Source: Paracentrotus lividus | Taxonomy: Eukaryota > Echinodermata > Echinoidea > Camarodonta > Echinidae | Reading direction: 5' to 3' | DNA length: 64,000 nt | Assembly (NCBI GenBank): GCA_940671915.1 | Contig: CALNVZ010000039.1 | Span: 99,156-163,155 of the forward strand | In this document: positions 12,301-24,300 of the stretch, piece by piece | Numbering within the stretch: position 1 is the stretch's first letter | How the letters are laid out: every line of letters starts with the position of its first letter | The notes under the pieces: model-generated | Database searches by the model: none | Told to the model about the DNA's origin: nothing | The model's input: the letters and a program-made list of their open reading frames with translations, nothing else | Program-made: the position numbers and the translations under genes

Positions 12301-15300
12301 ACAGCCTATGGTCAATTCTACGTCATTATGGGATACCGCAGGAATTAGTGCTTGTCATAAAGAGCTTCTATGACAACTTCTCATGCAAGGTTGGAACAGT
12401 GAATCAACATTCAAAGTAAAAACTGGAGTAAGGCAAGGGTGTGTGATGTCGGCCATCCTGTTCAATCTCACCATCGACTGGATAATGCGACGACCAACTG
12501 CAGATCAGAAGAGAGGGATAAGATGGGAACTTTTTACGACACTTGAAGATCTAGACTTTGCTGATGACTTAGCTCTTCTCTCTCATTCACATCGACATAT
12601 CCAAAGAGAAGACCTCAAAGCTCAGCAATTTCGCTCACGCAAATCGGTCTGAAATATATAGGAAAAGAAGTAATGACACTAAATGTTGAGAACCCTTACC
12701 TGATCAAAATACATATAAAGATCTCCCCGAACAGATGAATTTGTGTACCTGGGTAGCAATAGTTAGAAACGACGGGGGTGCAGGCAAGGATATTACGAAT
12801 GTCTAAACAAAGCCAGAGGTTCCTTTCAGTATACTAGGGTAACGTCTGGAAATCTCACAGTACAGGCAGGAAACTAAGCTGAAAATTATACAGAGCTGTG
12901 CCTTTCCACAATTATTGTATGGCTCTGAGTGTTGGAGAATGACCAGACAAGAACATTACAAGACTCTCAACCTTTCATACCAAACTGTTGAGGAGAATAC
13001 TCCGCATCGTTCTGGCCGAATACTATATCAAAACAGAGAATATTAGCCTGTACCCGTCAGGAGGACATGGAAACAGTCATCAGAGGAGAGCGTTTCAGAT
13101 GTCTTGGTCATGTCCTGAAAAAATGAACCTGACAGTATAACTGAACAGCACACATTGGACCCCAGAAGGAAAGAAGAGAGGAAAGACCTCGTAATAACCT
13201 GGCGGCGGACTGTGAGAAATGGAACTGAAGTGTGGTCACACCTGGGGGTCTATTCAGCGGCTGCGCAGTACATGATCTGACTGGAGAGAACCTTTGTTGC
13301 TGCCCTATATAGCCGGAGGCATGATGGGCAGTAAGTAAGTAAGTAATAAGGTGTGTCATAAAGCTATACAGAGTGTTACAGGAAAAATGGTTTGAAAAAC
13401 TTTCACAATTTCACGGCGAATAATTTCTTAAATCCTTTCACCAAATGAAATGAGTCATCGGGATGTGGGTAGAATAAGACGCTATGCTTACTAAAAAATA
13501 TAAACTTGTAATACAGAATTGTTTTTTTCTAACCGCGCACAGGGGTCAAAAAAGAAGAAAAAATAGCGCAAAAAATAGGGCAGAAATCCTGTCTTTTACA
13601 CTTGGATACAACTCAAATACAAAGTTTTATTGGCAAGTAAATATGATTTCACCTAATTGATGTTTTTAATAAATGCAAAGAAAACGGCGAAAAATGACAA
13701 TTATTGTTTAATCTGCATGTGACAATTTTTGATGCCTGCAATGCATTGTCTATGAGGATGTGTGCATACGTTTGTTTTAATTGATTAATTAATTGATTAA
13801 ATTACTTTTAAAAAATCTTTTCACATTTATCTAGAACAACATAAATTCCAAGAGAATGATATATCACTCACCCATAAAACCATTGGCTGCAAAGATTAAG
13901 CGCAGCAACAATAAGAAAGTAACAAATATGGGAATTCCTATGCTTTAATCACGTGCCTCCACCGTAGGATCCTCCACCGTAGGATCCTCCACCGTAGGAT
14001 CCTCCACCCCTTACCCTACTCCAATAAAAGTATTTTTGTATTAAAACATTGAGCATAACGAAGCTGAAAACCACAGATATGTAGCCTGATAAATTATCTA
14101 CAATCAGAATATTGCACAACTTATGACTGTACATCATTTTCATGCTATGTGAAAAAATGTGATAATTTTCCCTCCAAAATGTAACGCCTCCACCCTTTTA
14201 CAATACCCAACTTGTGACACATGGCCTTAAAGCTTAATGCTGTTTTGTGCTCAGTAGTTTCCGTCCCTGTTTTAAGTGCTATTTTACATGTAAAAGTAAC
14301 TATTCGGTGTAATGAAATATAAACATTTTCGATCTTGAAATATACATGTAATTGTATTGTGTGAATACCAAGGTATAAACGGTACTCTAACACTTTAAAT
14401 GTTAACAAAAATTTGGTATTTCTATATTTATTTATCATTTTGGAGCAATTTATTACGCTTAAAATATCGAAGTTTCAAAAGAAACCCAGCAGAATTTACA
14501 CTGTTGTTCATTAAGGCTTGGATACTTTATTATTTTTTTATTATTGTTATGTTTTATTTATTTTATTATTATTATTATTATTATTACTATTGTTTATTGT
14601 TCATTTTTTTATTTTTTTGCTCCTAGCCACGATCATTTTGCTCCAGCTAAATTTCTTGAATTGTTTGTCCCCCTCTCATTCGCTGAGAACCTGGCAGTGG
14701 CGATCCAGCGGGGCGCAGGAGACCGCAGAACCCTTCTATGATTAAAAAATGATGACTGTATTATGTTAAGAATGAGAAAATTTCGCCTGCACCTATATTT
14801 TTCCCTCAAATTTTGGGTATGCACCTCGTATTTCAAATATCCTGATCCACTACTGCTTATGGTTATTTCTTAGATGAAAAAGAAAAAAAAATTGAAGAAA
14901 TAATAACAATGATTGTTAAAGGTTTTTTTTCTCTCTTGTTTTTTACCATAACGGTAGAATATTTTTATTGATTATATTCTTTAACCAGTCACATTTTTAA
15001 TTCAAACCTCACTTAGACAAGAAACCATTGTTTTAAAACCTAGATTTAAGACCAATAGCAACCTACAACTCAAAGCGTTTTCATGGGATAGCACCGGAGG
15101 GGGCTTTGGTAGCAAAAAAAGTTGCCAGAATGGTTATTGTGGTGTGATTGAGAGTACTTTTTTTGATTATTCAATACGCCGGTCATGGTTTAGGAAAAAT
15201 CCAATTATAAAAGAAAATAATAAAAATAAACATCAAATTATTTATGTGGCTGGATCAGTCAATGGAGCATGGAGCATTTATGTGGCTGGTCAATAAAAAA

Positions 15301-18300
15301 ATCCAACCTTTTTTACCACAGTGTAGTTAAAATGTAATGTTTTCTATCTCAGAAACAATACCATTTTATAACACCCTAATATTGTTTGAGTGTAGATGTG
15401 TTAAAAGAGTATGACCTTCGTCTTAGGTTGAGAAATTAAAAAAGTATATTTTATTAATATGTAAACAAGCCCGTCCATTTATTTGGTCATCTTGATTTTT
15501 AAAACAAAAGAGCGCAAGCTCATTATTTTTACACCCATGCAATATTATTTGAAATAAATTAGTGCTTCAAAAAAAATTTAAAAAATAAAATAAAATCTAA
15601 TTATAAGAGGGGTATAACACCTCAGGATCATATAGGGAAAAACAGAACAAAAGGGAAAACAAACTGTATTATGCAGTTTATCAGAATGCATTGACTGTTT
15701 CAACACTTTTAACATGCCAATGCATGAATACTATCAATGAAATAAACAATTTGAGGCCCATAAATTAAGATAAATAAGCTTCCCACACCCTCCCATCCCC
15801 CTCGCTGCCCCCCGCAAGAGAAAAAAGGGGAAAATGTATTGGCACCAATGTTATGGTTTTCCAACGAGGACTGGTGTCTATTATAAAACTTTTTTGAGTT
15901 TCAGATCTCAATTTCTCAATAATGTTCTTTTTAGTTTCTTTTTCCTATTTTCATCTTCCAGTCTCTCTCCCCTTATATTATATTCATTCGTTATCTCTTT
16001 CTCCCCTCTTCCCCTTTCTCTCTCTCTCTCTCTCTCTTCTGTCTGTTTCTTGTTGCTGTTTTTTCATTCTCTTTTTACCTCTCTTTCCTTTTTGTCTACC
16101 CAGTTCTCCCTATCTGTGTTTCTTTTCCGTTTCCCTTATTCTTTCCCGTGGTCCAAGGCTTTTGGTTTTATACCTATTCCTAGATACATCATAATAATTT
16201 TTTTTCTTAACCAAAATATGAAGGTTTGTTTCTTAAATTACATAAATACCACTTGACGAAAATCTTTCTAAACATACTTCATGGCATGATAGAGTATTAC
16301 TAATAATAGTTACATTTATGTATCACTTTATACATGTATCCTACTCGGTGTTTATAAGGGCTTTTAATGTTAACTAACTATTACCAGGCTTAGTGAGGCG
16401 ACTCTGAAAGGCGCTCGCAGCATTCAAGTATTATTGATAATATAACATCATATAACATGTATAATATAGCTAAATCCCAAATGAAATAAAGATTAAGAGA
16501 CCACAGTTATATTGAATTACATGTCGATTGATTATCCCATAATCTCTTCTCCGACGTAATAGGAAGATTTTATATCATTATTATTTTTTTTAATCGAGGA
16601 GGAAAAAAAAATCGATGCATTCAAAGATATTGATTAAAAAATGAAAAGAATAGTAATAAACCATAATTAAAAAAAAACTTCCCGAGATAGATTAGACGCG
16701 TTTGGACGACCAGAGAACGACGACGGAACGAATAGAGAACGACAAGGGAACGAACATCCAACGCGCATAACGTTCACACTACTAATGCCCAGCGCATACA
16801 GAACCTATTGATAAGTGCGTTGTTACGCGCTAGAAAACGCTCAAAACTGTGAACGTGTAATAAATTATGAATTCATCTCAGCGTACATTTGCGTTCAGAC
16901 AACGATTAATTGCGTATGGTTAACGAGTAGCAACGTTTTGGAACGTACACACCAAATTCCAAGAACGCTGGTCAAACGTTAGCTCAACACGCCGTAGTGT
17001 GAGGGCACCTTCAGCGATGCAAAAGACTGGTTGTTACTTTCTTCCATGTTCCTGTATTACAATGGGGGAAAAACAAAAACAAAAACAATTTCTGCAATCA
17101 TTTGCGATATACAGTGCGTCCCAGAAAAAAGTATACCCAACTTTGAGGACCTCATATAAGGAATTCATAAATCATGTGACCATATTTTATATCTGATGTT
17201 AAAGAGTAACTCATACTCTATTCAATGATACCAAATCTATGTCTGTGCTGTCTTGAATGACCGAGTATTCATACTTTTAAAAAAATCCGTCGAAAGTGCT
17301 TTGTACCAAGTTTGGGTTATTTTGGGTTTAGCTAATTTCGACTTACAATTTGAGCTCCAACTCCTTCAACGTGCCCACCTTCCCTCTCAATGCATAAATC
17401 GCAGCGTTGTCGCATGTCTTGGACAGCTCGTCTGATCATGGCTGGGTTGTTACGGAGGCTGTTTACTTCTTCGGTGATGCGAGCTCATAGTTGAGCAAGG
17501 TTAATGGGAGGACCTGTGAACACACGATTCTTAAGATGCCCCCAAAGAAAAAAAGTCACAAGGGGTGAGATCGGGGGATCTTGAAAGCCATTCGTTATTG
17601 TGATGGAGCGCAATTATGTGATTACCAAACACCTCCCGAAGTCGATCTCAAACTGCTACACTCCGGTGTGCACCATCTTCCTTGTTGCATGGTATCTGCC
17701 GACTACAAAAACCCTCTGCTCTGTTGTTAGCTGCACCATTTTGGTTGCATGAGGTATCCTGACACATGAAATCAATGGTTTACTTACTTCTAAGGCACTT
17801 GAAATCCAAGGAAGGACACAATGGAAGATCATCCAGGTGTTCATACATACCAAGGCAATTGAAAGAGGATTTCATCAAGATAGCATCCCAAGTATTAACC
17901 CTTGTGAATAACTCAGGTAGGCTTACCTCAAACAATGAATGATGATCAGGGAGCCAGGATTTCATTGACAATATACCATGAATATAATTAACATTTTTGG
18001 TCAATTCTCTTGAGCTACATTTGGCATATATGTTTGCTTAATTAATGCAAACATTTTTTTGAAGTTTCATCCACTTTGCATCATTTTCAGGCTAAAACAA
18101 AAAACATGACGATTATTGAAATGAAAAGTTTACTTCCGAAAAACTTGGTACAAAGCACTTTCGATGGATTTTTTTCAAAGTTCAAGTACTCAGTCATTCG
18201 TGACTGCATGGACATAAATTTGGTATCATCGAACAGAACATGAGTTACTCTTTATCATAAAATAAAAATTAAGGTCACATGATTTATGAATTTCTAATAC

Positions 18301-21300
18301 GAGACCCTCAAAGTTGGGTATACTTTTTTTCTGGGACGCACTGTATATTTTGTAAAGATTACATGTTAGAGTAAAATTTATTGTTGACTTTGATACTGAC
18401 CAGGATAATATACATGAATATAAGAATGACAAAACTGATTTTGTTGGATATTTCCTCTTATAGCTTAATTATTGTTGTAAATTGGGAAGACGTGTTGTAT
18501 GAGAGAATAAGATCATGCTCAATTCTAACTTTGCATTTTGCTTTAGTTTCATTTCGTTTTTTCCCTCTTATTTAATGGGCAGGAATTCTAAACCCTCCTT
18601 GAACAATATTATATGTCTATCATTTTTATCAGTTCTATACAAACTTTAGGAAAAAATAGTTCTATACGTCTTCAACGATTTCGTATGAATACAAAAATAC
18701 TTCGCTTTTCATTATCCATTGTTTTATCCTCCAAACTGAAAGCATGGAGACAAATTCAATTCAACTCGATTCGGTTTTATTAAAAATCTCTTCAAAAAGT
18801 CCGTTGACATTAAAAATATTTTTAAAAAGACCTTTTTTGTTAAAAATGTGTTGTATATTACGGTTGTATAGGCAAATGAATGTGCCTATATGATGGACAG
18901 TTGCAAAACCTCAAAATTTAATGTATGAACGTTGATGTTTCATAAACTTCACTTCAAGTCTTTTATACATTCATGCCACTACATTGTACTTGTGTATAAT
19001 ACTGTTATCACATAATTTAAACAGATTGAATGCATTTTGCTTGGAGGAAAGATTATGCATTTTGTTTGAGAACTCATGTATAGGCAGTAAATAATTTTTT
19101 AATGATTTAACAGCACCTCAGCCAATGACGACAGAAGAGTCTACTTCAGAATCAACAGTTACAGGTAATATGATTCAATGAACATTACCAGTGGAAGTGA
19201 TTATCCTTTTTCCTATTCTGATAAATTGGTTCATCACACTGTAAAAAAATAATACAGCAAAGTGATGTCAGCAGAGTCGCCATATTATACAAAAATGTAA
19301 TTTGAAATAACAGTTTTGCTGTAAATTTCTTCTCTAATAATTAATGAAAGAGAAGAAAAGAAATCATTAGAGTTCTATAGCTGACATATTTGGTTAAAAC
19401 GGAACAAACGTGTTACTCCTGATGTATATTTTGTATTTCTCACGTAATTATTTGCAGGAGAAATTTACAACAAAACTGTTTTTTAAATTACATTTTTTTA
19501 TGGCGACTCTGCTGACAGCAGATTTGCTGTAAAAAAATACAAATATTTTTTACAGTGCATGTCTGAGTTTACTTTAAGTTTACTTTTTATTGCTTACTTA
19601 AAAAAAAAAAAACACTGAGTTTTTACATAATTTCTACACGATTTTTGTAAATGAAAAGTGAACTCCATCCTTTTCAGTTTGAGCATAATGTACGTTTCTG
19701 GTTATGTTACATTGTACTTTGAATGTGGACATTGACATTTCATCTTCCATATAATTTCTTAACTTTCCGAGTGATTTGTTGACTTGAATAAATAATAACA
19801 TATGCACTGCTTGAATAGTCCTTTTATTATTGAAATTAGCCTATGCATCCACAATTTGAGTAGTGTAACTGCTACGTCACAACAGGCTCGTCCTGTAGCT
19901 ATTGGAATGAAGAAAGAAAGAGAGAGGGGGAAAATGATACTTAATGTAATAATCGCAGTAGTCTTGTCAGTTTCAGCTACAAAAACAGGGAAAATGGACA
20001 TATGATTTCGGCTTATCTGCTTATCATGCTGAAACCTAAGTATATCAGCCCATAGATCTAAATCAAGCATAATAATGTGTTATGGATAATAATGTCGATT
20101 GAAACGAAAAATTATGTGATTGTGAAAGGATCAGTTTTTTTTTATATAGATGATGTAATAATAATGGCTGTGAGCCATTTATCAGATTTCTACTTTCCCC
20201 ATAAGATTTTTCTCAAATTATCCGCGAGACAATAATTTCGCTTGAAAAGTTCATTGTGGTATAAACAAAATGAAAGTGTTTTTAAGTCTCTGAAAATAAA
20301 ATGTTTTTTTTGTTATTTTAACAGACCCTGATTCTCATATCTTTTTCTTTCGGCAGTGAAATATATGGGCATATAAAAGTCAGTTGTATACAGAGTGAGT
20401 CAATAGGCTAACACCATGGAAATCATCTATCTTTAAAAATGCATAATTACAATGTCTGATTTTGCGTTTTCATAACATTAAAAAACAGATAAGCCATACG
20501 CTTTTAAAATGTCAGTTTCTTTTGACTACACATGCTATTCATTTCCATGATCAAGTACTGAACTACGTACTAGGCTTTGTGGATTTTTCTACACTTCCTT
20601 ATTTCTAAACGTACTCGCGGGTTGGCAATGCAATCGGTTGATATTTACATGATAGATACTCACAAGATTAGATATACAAAGCAAATAATTATACAAAACT
20701 TGATGAAAAATCACATAATGTCCTTGTTCAATAGGTCCTTTACAACTAAAAAAAGGCCAAGCGAATAATTAAGGACATAAAACAAAAATATGCTAAATAA
20801 GAGAACTGCTGAAACTGCTTATCCTATAAAGGAGAGCTAATGGTGTAAAATGAAGTCAAAAGGAGCCTGTAGCTCTGCATAAAAACCATAAAGAATCTAT
20901 CGTCAGCAAGACAAAATGACACAGAAAGTAAGGGAACAAACATGGATATAGAGAAAGACAGAGAAAAGCTACAACCTGAGTGCAAGCCAAGAGGACGAGA
21001 ACAAAAGGGGATGTAAAAGGTGTGAAGAAGCCAGCCAATCAAAAAGCAAGAGGAGGTGAGATCAAACAGCAAACTGGAACAAAAGGGAGATGATAAGCTG
21101 GGAGAGGGAGGGAGAGTAAACAAAGAAAGGGATTAGAGTGGAGGCTAAGCGGGTTGAAAAGAATGAAAGAAAAGAGAAAAAGCCAAGGGGAAAAAAAACC
21201 TAGTAGACCTGTGTGTTATAGACCTACAAGAAGAAGTAGGGGGGGGGGAATAAATAAATAATTAAAACAGTAAAAGAACAAGGAGAAGACAAGAAAACAA

Positions 21301-24300
21301 AACAAAAAACAAAAAACAAAAGAGAAGTGTGAGCCAACCTAGTAAGGGAGGAAAAGAAAAGATGAATTGAGTAAGAGAAACATGAATGTATTAGCTCAAA
21401 TAACTATGTGACAACTAAACTCAAAAAAAAAACAAACACCCATAAACTAAAAGCTAAAAGCGAAGGGAGGAAAAACAGATTAACAAGGAAGAAATGTGAG
21501 AAAAAAAGAGAGTTAGTTCATTAGCCCTCGCTGAATGTTTGAGACCGTGCAGTTGAATGGTGCGAAGAATCTCATGCCAGAACTATTCTCTGCTGAAAAC
21601 GGACAGAATAGGACGGGTACCTAAAAATCCAAATCGCCCTGTAGAGACATGTCAGAGATGGAGTGGTTAAGAAAGGTTGAAATGTTCCAACTGGGGGTGT
21701 CAAAGCTTTCGTGTGTGGTGACAGTAGGACTTTGACCCATAGAAGGCGTCTTTCTGAGATGTCTGGTTTCACGCACATACTGCACCTTTACAAACTCTTT
21801 CAGTTAATGATATATAACATTAGACAGTGGTGACGGTGAATGTCCCCTTTGTTGTGAGATCTGCTATGAGGTATCTGGAACAGGTACGCCATTCGTGATG
21901 TGTCATATTGCAAATGACTGGCAATCTGTTGCCTGTACATTTAAGGGATGCCATGCTGAATGGAGGAAGAAATGTCGTCAGTAAGGGAGAGGACTTCAGC
22001 CCGAACGATGAGATCTTAGGTTGCGGAGGCGTGTCGGAAATGCCACTGATGGGAGTGTCAGGAACGCAGCCTTCACGAGGACGATTCATGATAGTGTGCG
22101 AGAATATGTGAAAGCATGAAGAGCATGGGGCGGACGGGAGGTAAATTAGGTGGGAAGGGTAGTCACAAGGGGTAATCTGTCCGTGGTGTTCTGGTGGTCA
22201 GCTTTCTTTCTGAGAACATCAGATCTAGGGAGAGAACGAACTTTGCTAATGGCTTGTTGGACTGTCCTAGCACTATGTCCTCTGGTCACAAGATGATTCT
22301 TCAGGTTCCTAGCATGGGAAGAAAATACATTCTGTTTCTCTTATCAATTCTTCTTTCTCTTTTCTCCCTTACAGGTTTGGCTCACACTTCTCTTTTGTTT
22401 TTTGTTTTTTGTTTTGTTTTCTTGTCTTCCCCTTGTTCTTTTACCTGTTTTAATTATTTATTTATTCCCCCCCCCCTACTTCTTCTTGTAGGTCTATAAC
22501 ACACAGGTCTACTAGGTGTTTTTTTTCCCCTTGGCTTTTTCTCTTTTCTTTCATTCTTTTCAACCCCTTAGCCTCCACTCTAATCCCTTCTTTGTTTACT
22601 CTCTCCTCCCTCTCCCAGCTTATCATCTCCCTTTTGTTCCAGTTTGCTGTTTGATCTCACCTCCTCTTGCTTTTTGATTGGCTGGCTTCTTCACACCTTT
22701 TACATCCCCCTTTTTGTTCTCTCCCTCTTGGCTTGCCACTCAGGTGTAGCTTTTCTCTGTCTTTCTCTATATCCATGTTTGTTCCCTACTTTTCTGTGTC
22801 ATTTTGTCTCTGACGAAGATTCTGCTAGGATCGAAAGCTCAGGCTCCTTTTGACTTCACAAAAATATGCTCGTACATGTAACCTGTGTATATGTACTGCT
22901 AATCTATCTTAATATGATGGTATGCAACTTCGATAGAAAATATAATATCAGTAGCACAAAATGGACATGGAACATTATTAGTAAAATGCTGTGCTTCACT
23001 GGCATGAATTGATCAACCAACGATTATTCGTTGATAAACAAGGATGATGAAGATAAAACATAGTGAAATCCTCACTTTCGCCATATGCAGTTGAAAATCA
23101 CTGCACAAGAGCTGATCCATAATAGAGTGAGACTGTTTGCTTTTTTTTGCGGATGAAGTTGGCTTCCCCAATTGCATAGATGGTAAAATGAATACAAATA
23201 TGAATGGGAATGCAGTGATCCCAGCAGCCTATTGTCCCTCATGATAATGATATTCACATACTAGTGTTTACACAATCTTGATTCCACATGTGGAAGCAGG
23301 TCGATCAGAGTACAAGTGGATTGTTGTGTATTGTTATATAGAAGCTTGGTTAGGGCGCAAAGGGGTTTCCCGAAGGGGTTTCCCGATATTTATTCCTGTA
23401 TTTCAGTAGGCCTATGTACGTTCACTATTATGTCAGTATATATATGATAACTTATGTATGTGGATTTTATGTTCAACTACGTGTATATTTCATTTTCCTA
23501 TAATGGGTATTTTTGCCATTAAAAAGAACAATTAAAGTACTCCCAAATAGTTGCCATAATTTTTGAGCAATCACTAGAGTGGAATTCAGTATGTCAACTT
23601 TGTAGATTATAGGAAAAAGCGTTTGACAGTGTAAATCGGCCAACCCTTTGGAAACTCATGAGGCATTATGGTATTCCCCACAAAATCACCATTATTGTTA
23701 AGAACTCTTATGAAGGAATGTCTTGTAGGGTGGTTCATGGAGGACAGCTTATAGAATCGTTCAGTGAGAAAACTTGAGGTCGGCAAGGATGTCTGCTTAA
23801 ACCCCCCCCCCTGGATCCGCGCCTGCAACAAAACTGACATTATCAGAGAACACGCACGCAGTATTGGTCTGAAGATCAACCAAGCAAATTAAAGAGCAAG
23901 ATCCTTCGCTTAAACACATCCAACGAAGCTGCCATTATGTTGGGAGATGAAGTATTGGAAGAGGTTGAATGCTTTACGTACTTGGGGAGCAATGTCGACA
24001 AACAGGGTGGCACAGACGCGGACATCAAAATAAGGATCGGGAAAGCAAGAGCAGCATTTCACCAACTCACAAACATCTGGCGCACTATAAAACTGTCAAG
24101 AAAGATAAAAATGCGCATTTTTAATTCAGTAGTGAAGACTGTCATTCTCTATGGAGCTGAGACCTGGAGAACTACAGTTGTCATCATAAGAAAACTTGAG
24201 ACATTCATCAACACTTGCTTGAGGAGAATACTAAAAATTTTCTGGCCTAATGTCATCAGCAACCAGGATTTGTGGGAGCTTAACAGAACAGAAACCCATA

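Larger units (their letters stand above)
9191..17009. mobile_element. 7.8 kb terminal-inverted-repeat element filling intron 4
   Basis: The left end GGTGCCCTCACACTA is matched in inverse at the right end, and the match resumes inside: GTTGAG(G/C)TAACGT then AGCGTTC, giving about 47 bp of imperfect TIR. Both subterminal regions (9200-9790 and 16680-17000) are crowded with AACG/CGTT motifs (AGCGTT, AACGCT), a texture not seen in the middle. No transposase was found; the interior holds an RTE insertion and AT-rich DNA. No clear target duplication, so two separate opposed elements remain possible. Confidence 0.6.

Noticed and set aside
13949-14143. GGGSY-repeat open frame on the - strand
   Set aside because: Produced by a 3.5-copy 15-bp minisatellite; no start context or exon signals.
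15834-16256. 140-codon Ser/Leu/Phe-rich frame
   Set aside because: Translation of a pyrimidine tract; a second frame in the same tract is also open.
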